From NCBI GenBank assembly GCA_018335195.1, contig JAGXKN010000006.1, positions 38,763 to 102,762 of the forward strand: a stretch of DNA of 64,000 bases, read 5' to 3'. Origin of the DNA: Desulfobacterales bacterium. Its GTDB lineage: Bacteria; Desulfobacterota; Desulfobacteria; Desulfobacterales; Desulfosalsimonadaceae. The position numbers and the translations under genes are program-made. Within the stretch, counting starts at the first letter, position 1, and each line of letters begins with the position of its first letter. The notes under the pieces are model-generated. The model did not search any database, was not told the DNA's origin, and saw only the letters and a program-made list of their open reading frames with translations. Shown one piece after another: positions 44,947 to 52,916 of this stretch.

Positions 44947-45021
44947 TGACTGCTGATACGGGATTGAAAAACAGGGATTGAATGTAGTACGATTTTTAAA
45001 AACAGTGCTCAGGCAGGGTAA

Positions 45022-45381
45022 ATGCAAAATCGCTGGCATTGCCTGAAAAATCTGAAAACCGATTCCGAGGGGAACATTCGCGCCAGGGCCGTTGTGCCCG
45101 CAGGCTCTCCGTGGTTTTCCGGCCATTTTCCGGGCAACCCCATATTGCCGGCAATCGCCCAATTGGCAATCGTTTTTGACATGATTCAGGAGGCAATCGG
45201 CCGGGAACAAAATCCCGGCGCGGTCAATCGCGTGAAATACAGGCGCATCATAAGGCCTGATGAAGCCATCTATGTTGTTGCCACCCCTGTGGACGGCAAA
45301 GCGGGGATTTTTTCATTTCAAATGTCCGTTGATGCGGAAACGGCCTGTAAAGGGCGGATTACCACGGATTCGATCAAATAG
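45022..45381 (+). CDS. ApeI/FabZ-like hotdog protein with altered active site
   Basis: A 119-residue single hotdog with FSGHFPGNPILPAIAQL. The histidine of HFPGNP is kept, but the position that holds the catalytic Glu/Asp in FabZ and FabA (six residues after the second conserved proline) is alanine here. It may therefore be a dehydratase of the ApeI type that uses another residue, or a binding/partner subunit. CAGGG lies just before the ATG. It opens the plus-strand operon and is followed by an ACP gene after 27 bp, the usual order in polyene-type loci. Confidence 0.75.
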   Translation: MQNRWHCLKNLKTDSEGNIRARAVVPAGSPWFSGHFPGNPILPAIAQLAIVFDMIQEAIGREQNPGAVNRVKYRRIIRPDEAIYVVATPVDGKAGIFSFQMSVDAETACKGRITTDSIK

Positions 45382-45408
45382 TCAACAAACAGGGAGAACG
45401 AAAAAACC

Positions 45409-45681
45409 ATGCAGCAGGAATTGACACTTCAGGATACCATCGAAGGGGTGGCCAGAATTATCATCGACGAGTTGAAACTCGAAGATGTAACCCCGCAGAC
45501 CTTTGATCCGGACCTGGACTTAATCGATGAAGTCGGGGTTGACAGTATGGATCTTGCCACCGTGGCGCTGGTACTTCAGGACGAATACGGCATCAGCATT
45601 GACGAGGATGATTACCCGAAGCTCAAATCCCTCCGGCTGATCGCTGAATACGTACTCGCGCATGCACCCGTGAAAAGCTAG
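45409..45681 (+). CDS. Acyl carrier protein
   Basis: A 90-residue ACP with the phosphopantetheine motif GVDSMDLATV (serine about residue 46), acidic overall, with the usual four-helix pattern. It is tightly linked to the hotdog gene before it and the radical SAM gene after it, so the substrates of those enzymes may be ACP-bound (inference). Its sequence differs clearly from the ACPs at 27.3 kb (GIDSIDI) and 61.4 kb (KVNSARL), which implies separate roles. Confidence 0.9.
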   Translation: MQQELTLQDTIEGVARIIIDELKLEDVTPQTFDPDLDLIDEVGVDSMDLATVALVLQDEYGISIDEDDYPKLKSLRLIAEYVLAHAPVKS

Positions 45682-45713
45682 CACATTACTGGAATCAAAC
45701 ACAAGGGGCAATT

Positions 45714-46817
45714 GTGGCGAAATTCAATCAGCAGGGGACTGCAGTTCCCGCAACACCGGAAGCACAGGCCTGGAAATTCTCCGATATTACCGCAGTTGAC
45801 GGAATACGAGAGAAATGGGAAAAAGTCCGAAAATACTTTTTCCTGCGGGAGTCCACCTATGACATGACCCACCGGTGCAATATCGACTGCGAGGGATGTT
45901 ACTACTATCAGGGCGACAAGGCTGCGGTCACGGAAAACCGGGATCCGGAGCAGTGGCGTCAGCTCATGGCCCACGAAAAACAGCGGGGTATTACATACGT
46001 GGTGCTCGCAGGCGCGGAGCCTTCCCTTGTACCCGAGTTGTGCCGGGTCTGCTTTGATGAAATCCCCTTGGGGTGCATTGCCACCAATGGGATTAAGCGC
46101 ATTGATAGCGCCGTGGACTACCAGATCCACATTTCCGTATGGGGAAACGATGAAACTAGCCACCGCCTCAGGGGCGCCAAGAACATGCTCGAAAGGCAGA
46201 TCGACAATTACCGGGATGACCCGCGGGCGGTTTTCGTCTATACGTTCACCCCGGGAAACATCGATGAAGCCGAAGAAGTCGCCGAACTGCTGGCGCGAAA
46301 CAACTGCCGGCTGACTTTCAACATGTTTTCCGCGCCCGTTGGATATGCGGGCGGACTCCGCCACGATGCGGCCTCGCTGGAAAAAACCCGGCAGACCATG
46401 CAGCGCATCTGCGCACAGTACCCGGAACATGTCTGCTTTTCCCCGTACAATATTGTGGCCCACACCCACCGGCTGGGCCTCCATGACCTGTTTTCCTGCC
46501 CTTATCCCAGGGCCAACCCGTCAACCGAGATCGGGCTGGGCCGGTCCTTTCGGCAGTATCGTACGGACTTGTCCTGGGATCGCAGTGCGGCCTGCTGCGT
46601 GCCTGATACCGACTGCGCCGACTGCCGTCATTACGCCGCAGGAAGCGCCGTGGTGACATCCAGGATGTTTCGCCACGCAAAGAACCCGGAATTGTTTAAA
46701 GCCTGGCTGGATTACGTGGATGTATACCTGGCGGTATGGGTTCGGGAATATGAAAAAAGCCCGGATCTGTGTTCGGACCTGGTGGCCCCGCCCAGCCATG
46801 ATGTTTTTGAAAAGTAA
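45714..46817 (+). CDS. Radical SAM protein with C-terminal cysteine cluster (first of a tandem pair)
   Basis: A 367-residue enzyme with THRCNIDCEGCYYYQGD (CxxxCxxC for the SAM-binding 4Fe-4S) near residue 53 and a partial TIM barrel (VVLAGAEPSLVPEL). Near the C-terminus ACCVPDTDCADC could hold an auxiliary cluster. There is no B12 domain. The start is GTG at 45714, five bases after AAGGGG. It is homologous to the next gene: both share the EKQRG segment followed by GAEP/GGEP. The location between an ACP and two ketosynthases points to action on an acyl chain; the reaction is unknown. Confidence 0.8.
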   Translation: MAKFNQQGTAVPATPEAQAWKFSDITAVDGIREKWEKVRKYFFLRESTYDMTHRCNIDCEGCYYYQGDKAAVTENRDPEQWRQLMAHEKQRGITYVVLAGAEPSLVPELCRVCFDEIPLGCIATNGIKRIDSAVDYQIHISVWGNDETSHRLRGAKNMLERQIDNYRDDPRAVFVYTFTPGNIDEAEEVAELLARNNCRLTFNMFSAPVGYAGGLRHDAASLEKTRQTMQRICAQYPEHVCFSPYNIVAHTHRLGLHDLFSCPYPRANPSTEIGLGRSFRQYRTDLSWDRSAACCVPDTDCADCRHYAAGSAVVTSRMFRHAKNPELFKAWLDYVDVYLAVWVREYEKSPDLCSDLVAPPSHDVFEK

Positions 46818-46838
46818 GACGCACCTGGAGCAAACAGC

Positions 46839-47837
46839 ATGAAAACCGTCAGTTCCCTTCTCGATAGCCACTGGTACCAGCGATACAAGAGAATTTCGCA
46901 GCTCAATATCCGCAGTTCCATCTATGACGTGACCAATCGGTGCAACCTGAGATGCAAGGGGTGCTTTTTTTTCTCTTCCGGAGAAGACAAGGTCGCCCGG
47001 GAAGAAACCGATCCGGAAAAGTGGGCCGCTTTTGTGGACAAGGAAAAACAGCGGGGGGTCAACCTGGCCATCCTTATCGGGGGCGAGCCCACGCTCTGCT
47101 TTGACCGCATCGAGGCGTTCTACAGCAGGATGCCGACCTACTGTGCCACCAACGGCTTGATCAAGGTCCCGCGCGAACGGTTTCCCGACATGATGGTGGG
47201 CATTTCCCTGTGGGGCGACGAGGAAGACGAAAAACGCCTGCGGGGCCAAAACACTTTCCGCATTTCCAGCAACAATTATGAAGGCGATCCCTACACCTAT
47301 TATCTGTATACCATCACGCCGAACCAGATCGGCAGAACCGGGCAGGTGATCCGCAAAATCCGGGATGCCGGCCTGAAGGTGCACATGCAGCTGCTGTCCA
47401 ACGACGAGGCAGTGGACGGTTTTTCCTGGCGACAGGGCGAACTCGACGATCTGCGTGCGGAAATGGATGAAATGCTCGACACCTATCCGGATACCGTGAT
47501 TTCCGCCAAGTATTATCACCAGGTGATTACCACCGGCAAAATGCTGGACCGGCAGTTTGGCTGGAAGGAGTGCCCTTCGGTGACCGAGCCCCTGGACAAC
47601 CGGGAGCCCAAACCCAGGCGTCTGATCCACTTCATCCGCTGGGCCTCTGACCTTGAAACCATGCACAGATGCTGTACTTCCGCCACCCGGGACTGTTCCA
47701 CATGCAAGGACGGTGCGGCGCACATGAGCTGGATCATGGTTAACAAGCGGGCCCACATGCGTTCTGCCGAGGACCTGCAGAACTGGATCGAAGTATATGA
47801 AATGTTTGCCAAGCTGTATCAATTTCTTCCCTGGTAG
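46839..47837 (+). CDS. Radical SAM protein (second of a tandem pair)
   Basis: A 332-residue enzyme related to its upstream neighbour: TNRCNLRCKGCFFFSSG (CxxxCxxC, near residue 35), ILIGGEPTL, VGISLWGDEEDE and a C-terminal RCCTSATRDCSTC that matches the partner's extra cysteines. GGAG lies eight bases before the ATG, and only 21 bp separate it from the partner. Duplication followed by divergence suggests a heterodimer or two successive steps. Similar radical SAM enzymes beside ketosynthases occur in candidate ladderane loci (recollection). The reaction is unknown. Confidence 0.8.
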   Translation: MKTVSSLLDSHWYQRYKRISQLNIRSSIYDVTNRCNLRCKGCFFFSSGEDKVAREETDPEKWAAFVDKEKQRGVNLAILIGGEPTLCFDRIEAFYSRMPTYCATNGLIKVPRERFPDMMVGISLWGDEEDEKRLRGQNTFRISSNNYEGDPYTYYLYTITPNQIGRTGQVIRKIRDAGLKVHMQLLSNDEAVDGFSWRQGELDDLRAEMDEMLDTYPDTVISAKYYHQVITTGKMLDRQFGWKECPSVTEPLDNREPKPRRLIHFIRWASDLETMHRCCTSATRDCSTCKDGAAHMSWIMVNKRAHMRSAEDLQNWIEVYEMFAKLYQFLPW

Positions 47838-47852
47838 ACCGCGGGCGCATTC

Positions 47853-49100
47853 ATGGAAAACCGTCAAAGCGTCATTCTCGGATATGATATTCTCTCGCCG
47901 CTTGGCACGAATACGGCCGAACAATGGAAAGCAGCAAACCGCGGGAAAAGCGGGATCGGCCCGCTGACGCGGTTTGCCGCAGACGAAAATTTTCCGGTCC
48001 GCATTGCCGGGCAGGTTCCGGAATTCGATGCCAGCCCGTATCCGTTTTTAAAGCCCCGGGAAATGGCTAACTGGAAATCACCGATTTTCAGGCATGCCCT
48101 GCTGGTGGTGCATCGGGCCCTGGAAAAAAGCGGCATTGAGGTTACCGGAAAGCTGGCCCCGCGCGTGGCCGTGACCTTCAGTTCGGCGGTGGGCGGCCAG
48201 GACGCGGTGCTCACAGCAGACCGGCGGATGCGGGAGACGGGCAAAATGCCGCATCCCTTTACCAACCCCAATTCATGCATCAACATGGTCACCGGCAAGG
48301 TCGCCATGCTCATCGGCGCAACCGGGCCGAATCTCTCGACCATCACCGCCTGCGCCACGGGCGCCACCTCAATGATCAATGGTGCGATGCTGCTTGCAGC
48401 CGGCAGGGCGGACGTTGCAATCTGCGGAGCCGTGGATTTCGCCCTGGTCGAACCGATTGTGGCCGGTTTTGCCACCATGAACGGGGCATACCGGCACAAG
48501 CCCGGCCGGGAAGAGGCCCCGGAGGCCGCCAGCCGTCCGTTTGCCGCGGGCAGGCGGGGCTTTGTGGTATCCGAGGGGGCCGGAGCGGTGATCCTGGCCG
48601 CCCGGGAATTTGCAGAAACCCACGGTCTTGACTGGCAGACCGGTCTCCGGGGCTGGTCCATGACCGGGGACGCCCATCATTTCGTGGCCCCTTACGAGCC
48701 CACGGTGCGGCGCTGTATTGCCGAAAGCATTGCGGATGCCGGAATCTGCCCGCACGATATTGATGCGGTCAACGCCCATGCCGCTTCCACCCAGGCGGGC
48801 GACCGGGTGGAAAATGACGCCTTGCGCGCGGTGTTCGGCAAAAAGCTGCCGCCGATCACGGCAAACAAGTCCATGACCGGGCATGCCATGGGCGCCTCGA
48901 GCGCCATTGAATCCGTGTTCGCCATGGAGGGCATGAAGGCCGGTGTGCTTGTTCCGACCATCAATTACGTACCGGACCCGGAAATGCCCATGGAAGAAAT
49001 TGCAGTGGCCCCGCAGGCCCTGGACCAGGAATTTGTTTTGAAAAACGCCTTTGGTTTCGGCGGATGCAACGCATGCATCGTATTTAAACAGCGCACATAG
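47853..49100 (+). CDS. Beta-ketoacyl-ACP synthase (FabF-like), first of a pair
   Basis: A 415-residue condensing enzyme with nucleophile Cys167 (TITACATGATS), the first histidine in VNAHAASTQAG (the usual HGTST is changed to HAAST), the second in KSMTGHAMGASS, and a GFGGCNACIVF end. All three catalytic residues are present, so it should be active. It extends ACP-bound chains with malonyl-ACP. It lies 15 bp after the radical SAM pair and 18 bp before a second ketosynthase; the pair might form a KS heterodimer. Confidence 0.88.
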   Translation: MENRQSVILGYDILSPLGTNTAEQWKAANRGKSGIGPLTRFAADENFPVRIAGQVPEFDASPYPFLKPREMANWKSPIFRHALLVVHRALEKSGIEVTGKLAPRVAVTFSSAVGGQDAVLTADRRMRETGKMPHPFTNPNSCINMVTGKVAMLIGATGPNLSTITACATGATSMINGAMLLAAGRADVAICGAVDFALVEPIVAGFATMNGAYRHKPGREEAPEAASRPFAAGRRGFVVSEGAGAVILAAREFAETHGLDWQTGLRGWSMTGDAHHFVAPYEPTVRRCIAESIADAGICPHDIDAVNAHAASTQAGDRVENDALRAVFGKKLPPITANKSMTGHAMGASSAIESVFAMEGMKAGVLVPTINYVPDPEMPMEEIAVAPQALDQEFVLKNAFGFGGCNACIVFKQRT

Positions 49101-49118
49101 AGGAAGCCCCGCAATTAT

Positions 49119-50384
49119 ATGAAAGCACCCCGAAACAGACGGGTTTTTGTTATCGGATACGGCGCTGCCACGCCCCTGGCAAGGACATTTGAGCAAAGCT
49201 GGAAGGCCGCGGTTGCCGGCCGGTCGGGTTTCCGCCGGGTGACGCGATGCCAGGTCAAGAGCCAGAGCAACGTGGTGGGTGAAATTCCGGACTGGGACCC
49301 TGCGGCATGCGACTTTGCAGATGCCAAGGAAGCCTATAACTGGAATGCGGATTTTGTGATCCTGACCATGGCGGTCTGCCGGGAAGCCCTGCAAAACAGC
49401 GGCCTGGAAATGAATGTCGATACCGGCCCCAGGACCGCGTGCCTGGTGGGATCGGCCTTAAACGGCACGGATGCGTTCCGCACCGCCATGGACAACTATC
49501 TCAACCGGGGTGCGCTGCGGGTCAGTCCGTATCTGCTGCCCAACCTGTGCGCCAATTTGCCGGCGAGCAAAGCCGGCATGATGCTCGGGTTTACCGGCCC
49601 GGTGTTTTCCCCTCAAGGGGCGTGTGCTTCGGGCAACCATGCAATCGGTCTGGGCGCCCGCATGATCCGGGACGGGGACTGCGAGTTCGTGTTGGCCGGG
49701 GGCGTGGACACCTGCATCATGCCCGAGATTATCCACGGTTTTGCCAACATGAACGCCACCATCAAGGTCAACCCGGATGACCGCGCATATGTGGACCCGT
49801 CACAGGCTTCCCGGCCATTTAGCATCGACCGCAAGGGTATGGTTTTATCCGAAGGGTGCGGCGTCCTGGTACTCGCCGCAGAAGAGGCCATAAAGGCCCA
49901 TGGCCTGCAGTCGAAAGCCGAGGTCCTGGGTGTGGGCTGGACCTCGGATGCCCATCACTTCACCCTGCCGCATGCGCCGACCATTATCCGGTCCATTGAA
50001 GGCGCCATCGACGATGCCGGGATTTCGCCTGAGGACATCGAATATGTCAATGCCCACGGCACATCCACCAGCAAGGGGGACCGCACCGAGATCGAGTGCC
50101 TGCGCAGCGTGTTTGGCAGCGGGGTGCAGAATCTGCCGATATCCTCGAACAAGTCCCAGATCGGCCATACCCTGGGCGCCTCTGCGGCAATCGAGGCGGC
50201 TTTCGGTATCGAGGGCATGCAGCAGGGGGTTTTGCTGCCCACCATCAACTATATTCATGATCCGGATCTGGGCGATATCGACGTGGTGGCAAACCAGGCC
50301 CGCAATGCCGGGTATGGGTGCTTTTTGTCAAATGCATTCGGGTTTGGCGGCACAAACTGCTGTATCGTATTTAAAGGAGTCTGA
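49119..50384 (+). CDS. Beta-ketoacyl-ACP synthase (FabF-like), second of a pair
   Basis: A 421-residue condensing enzyme with Cys169 (SPQGACASGNHAIG), His in VNAHGTSTSKG and His in KSQIGHTLGASAA, ending GFGGTNCCIVF. The segment around Cys169 (GACASG rather than TACSSG) sets it apart from the preceding gene and from ordinary FabF. The catalytic Cys-His-His set is complete. It likely handles a different chain-length range or a modified substrate from the radical SAM steps (inference). AGAGGAAG precedes the ATG, and a thioesterase gene follows after 2 bp. Confidence 0.88.
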   Translation: MKAPRNRRVFVIGYGAATPLARTFEQSWKAAVAGRSGFRRVTRCQVKSQSNVVGEIPDWDPAACDFADAKEAYNWNADFVILTMAVCREALQNSGLEMNVDTGPRTACLVGSALNGTDAFRTAMDNYLNRGALRVSPYLLPNLCANLPASKAGMMLGFTGPVFSPQGACASGNHAIGLGARMIRDGDCEFVLAGGVDTCIMPEIIHGFANMNATIKVNPDDRAYVDPSQASRPFSIDRKGMVLSEGCGVLVLAAEEAIKAHGLQSKAEVLGVGWTSDAHHFTLPHAPTIIRSIEGAIDDAGISPEDIEYVNAHGTSTSKGDRTEIECLRSVFGSGVQNLPISSNKSQIGHTLGASAAIEAAFGIEGMQQGVLLPTINYIHDPDLGDIDVVANQARNAGYGCFLSNAFGFGGTNCCIVFKGV

Positions 50385-50386
50385 TC

Positions 50387-50866
50387 ATGCGGCCCAAGCC
50401 GTTTACACCGGAAATCCATGATGATGATCCCCGCTTTGTCAAAAACCTGGCAGACGGATTTATCTGGCACAGAAGCCATTACCGCACGCTTTATGCAGAC
50501 ACGGACCGCTCTGCCGTAGTGTATCATGCCAATTATCTGCGCTATTTTGAATTCGGCCGTACCTCCCTGATGCGCGATCTGTCCTATCCCTACACGGAAA
50601 TCGAGGCCAGCGGATATGTTTATCCCATTATTGAAATCGGGGTCAAATACTACAGCCCGCTGCATTACGACGATCCCATGTGGGTTCATACCCGGCCCGG
50701 GGACCTGGGAAAGGTCCGGCTGAAATTCCATTACATTATCACTCACGGCGAGACCGGGCAGATCGTGTGCACCGGTTTCACGGAGCACTGTGCGCTCAAT
50801 TCGGCGGGCAGGCCCGTGGCCATTGATGAAAGAACCAAGCATTTATGGGAGATCTTTCCGAAATAG
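50387..50866 (+). CDS. Acyl thioesterase, YbgC/4HBT family
   Basis: A 159-residue hotdog thioesterase with HYRTLYADTDRSAVVYHANYLRYFE cut here to its core: ADTDRSAVVYH carries the catalytic aspartate, and the long hotdog helix follows. GGAG lies seven bases before the ATG. It resembles the thioesterase at 42.4 kb (DLDPMEVMWHGNY), so the locus has two. The 3' end overlaps the stand-alone dehydratase gene by 22 bp. It probably frees finished acids from ACP, or proofreads stalled chains. Confidence 0.85.
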   Translation: MRPKPFTPEIHDDDPRFVKNLADGFIWHRSHYRTLYADTDRSAVVYHANYLRYFEFGRTSLMRDLSYPYTEIEASGYVYPIIEIGVKYYSPLHYDDPMWVHTRPGDLGKVRLKFHYIITHGETGQIVCTGFTEHCALNSAGRPVAIDERTKHLWEIFPK

Positions 50867-51705
50867 GGGATGCCGTCCGCTTGCCGGCGAATATCGAGGT
50901 CTTTTCCTACCTGCGGGATCATGTTTTCGGATCCGCGGCGGTTTTCCCTGCGGTGGAGTCCATGCAGCGGCTTGCCGCGGCCGTTCGGGACCTGGAAGCA
51001 AGTCTGGATGTCGGAAAATTGCTTGATGCGGAGTTTGGTAAATTCCTGATCATGGATGAGCAGGCAGAAACCATTGAGGCGTTTGTGGAATTTGAAAAGC
51101 TCGGGATTGAACGGTTTAGAGCTGCGCTGATTACCCGCATGCGGGTATCCGGATCCGTAATTACCCGAACCCGCGAGCATGCCCGGGTTTGTTTTGCCCG
51201 CTCGGGCATAATTTCCGATAATTCGGAGGTTCCGGATTTTGAGGAATCAGAAGCCGAAATGCGGGTGCCCGTCAGGAATGTATACAGGGAACTCGTGCCA
51301 ATGGGGCAGGCATACCAAAACCTTGCCGGCAATGTGCAGCTTTGCCCGGCAGGAGCCTCAGCCGAAATCCGTACGCCGCATTTGCCCGAAGCAAACGGGC
51401 CGCTTGGCTCGCCGTTTGCCCTGGATGCGGCCTTTCATGCCGCGTGCGTCTGGGGGCAGCGATATTCGGGATTTATCGGGTTTCCTGTCGGCTTTGCGCG
51501 CCGGCAGGTTATCCGGCCCACGGCGCCGGGCGGAAAATATGTCGCCCGGATATTGCCGGCCGGCTGTAAACGAAGCGAAAACATTTTTGACCTGTGGATT
51601 TTTCAAGCGGAAAGCGGGGTTTTCGAGGTTGTCCGCGCCCTGCGCATGCGCGATGTCACGGGTGGGCGAAAAAATCCGCCCGCGTGGATCCGCGCAAATC
51701 AATAG
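50845..51705 (+). CDS. Stand-alone polyketide synthase-type dehydratase (double hotdog)
   Basis: A 286-residue protein without other domains. LRDHVFGSAAVFPAVESMQ near the N-terminus carries the PKS dehydratase His26 (H-x3-G-x4-P pattern), and FALDAAFHAACVWGQ carries Asp194 and His198 (DxxxH), the pair expected in the second hotdog. Together they indicate the double-hotdog DH normally found inside modular or PUFA synthases. It would dehydrate 3-hydroxyacyl-ACP. The start lies within the thioesterase gene (22-bp overlap) and the stop abuts plsY, so it is fully inside the operon. Confidence 0.75.
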   Translation: MGDLSEIGDAVRLPANIEVFSYLRDHVFGSAAVFPAVESMQRLAAAVRDLEASLDVGKLLDAEFGKFLIMDEQAETIEAFVEFEKLGIERFRAALITRMRVSGSVITRTREHARVCFARSGIISDNSEVPDFEESEAEMRVPVRNVYRELVPMGQAYQNLAGNVQLCPAGASAEIRTPHLPEANGPLGSPFALDAAFHAACVWGQRYSGFIGFPVGFARRQVIRPTAPGGKYVARILPAGCKRSENIFDLWIFQAESGVFEVVRALRMRDVTGGRKNPPAWIRANQ

Positions 51706-52320
51706 ATGCAGCAGATGGTGGCCATGTGGTTCTTGATATTTGCAGTTTTTGTCTACTGCCTCGGTTCGATCAATTTTGCCATTCTTTTTTTCAGGCTTTT
51801 GAAAAAGGGTGATCCGAGGGCCGGTTTCAGCGGCAATCCCGGGGTGACCAATGTGTATCGCCAGGCCGGAGGGCCAGCTGCAGCCCTGGTGCTGGTGCTG
51901 GATGTGGGCCGGGCCGCTGCCGTGTCCGCATTGGCCTTGGTGCTTTTTTTCCCGCCGGCAGTGGCGTGGTCCGGGCTGGCCCTAATTTGCGGCAACCGGT
52001 ATCCCTGCTTTCATCAATTTAAAGGCGGAAAAGGCGTGGCCAATTACCTGGGTTTTTCCACGGTCCTGGTGCCGGCAGGCGCGCTTGCCGCCTGTATTGC
52101 ATGGGGGCTGGTTTTCGGGCTGATGCGGCTTCCCTTTATCGCCTCGTTTTCCATGGTGGCCGTACTTGCCGGGGCAACCATTTTCAGGTGGCCGGACAGC
52201 CCCCTGGCCATTGCCGGCACGGTGGCCACGGTCCTGTTTATCGTGTTCAATCACCGCACCAATATTGCAGAATTCCGGCGCAGCCTCCGCAGCCGTAAGA
52301 CACGGAGCGCCGGAAGGTGA
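51706..52320 (+). CDS. plsY: Glycerol-3-phosphate acyltransferase PlsY
   Basis: A 204-residue protein with five or so membrane helices and the PlsY signatures FSGNPGVTNVYRQAG and FKGGKGVANYLG. PlsY transfers an acyl group from acyl-phosphate (not acyl-ACP) to glycerol-3-phosphate, giving lysophosphatidate. The fused fatty-acid kinase encoded at 40.6-42.4 kb would make acyl-phosphate, and a PlsC-like enzyme is encoded at 61.7 kb. Finding plsY as the last gene of a ketosynthase/radical SAM operon suggests a special acyl chain is put directly into phospholipid. The C-terminal 20 residues are Arg/Ser-rich. Confidence 0.9.
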   Translation: MQQMVAMWFLIFAVFVYCLGSINFAILFFRLLKKGDPRAGFSGNPGVTNVYRQAGGPAAALVLVLDVGRAAAVSALALVLFFPPAVAWSGLALICGNRYPCFHQFKGGKGVANYLGFSTVLVPAGALAACIAWGLVFGLMRLPFIASFSMVAVLAGATIFRWPDSPLAIAGTVATVLFIVFNHRTNIAEFRRSLRSRKTRSAGR

Positions 52321-52365
52321 AATCCGAATCTGTTATTTGCAAACCCGCATAGACATTAACTTCAC

Positions 52366-52906
52366 AAGGCTCTGCAAAAAAAAGCATCAGGCTTCCGAGG
52401 TTTTCGCAGGGTCGGGCCGGCGGGGAAGTTTGCGCATATGCCGTCCGCTGTCGCGCCCGATGCATCTGCGCAAACCACCCCGCCGTCCCTCCCTGGCCCA
52501 ACTCCCTGCTGGTTTCACCCGTCTAATTTCGGAAGGTCTCAAAACCCTGCTGTAGGGGCGAGCCTGTGTGTTTGTCCCGATGTGTGGTTGTCAATGTCTG
52601 CAGGAGCCGTCAAGGTTTTCCCGTGCGGAGATTGTCGGGGCTGCCGTATGGGGCATTGCACGAGGGCCGGTGTCAGTTCTTGGCGAAGCTGAGCAGACGG
52701 CCGGCTTTGTTTGAGCCGACAGGCGAGTTTGCCGAGCCGCCGCGAAGCGAGCCTTAGAGATGCCCGGCTCGAGTGCAGCGACATGCGGTTGCCCCGGCAA
52801 GCGAAGCACGCGGTTCAGTATTGAATCCCGGGGTTTTTCCAGAAGCGTTCCACCCCGTAAGGCTCTGCAAAAAAATATCAGGCTTCCCGGGTTTTCGCAG
52901 GGTCGC
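52366..52906 (+). repeat. Large intergenic repeat, copy 2 (about 540 bp)
   Basis: Same orientation and layout as the copy at 24.0 kb. The end units at 52366-52440 and 52859-52906 share CTCTGCAAAAAAA, ATCAGGCTTCC and GTTTTCGCAGGGTCG; the central part (52600-52800) is closely similar to 24320-24520. The gap 52321-52916 contains nothing else; short ORFs within it do not keep frame between the copies. Confidence 0.75.
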
Positions 52907-52916
52907 CCATGCGTAT

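Noticed and set aside
44441..45021. tRNA or rRNA genes in the larger gaps
   Set aside because: No cloverleaf arms, CCA ends or conserved rRNA stretches were recognised; hairpins seen belong to repeats or terminators.
46521..47924. 467-codon minus-strand open frame
   Set aside because: Antisense to the two radical SAM genes, which have clear catalytic motifs on the plus strand.
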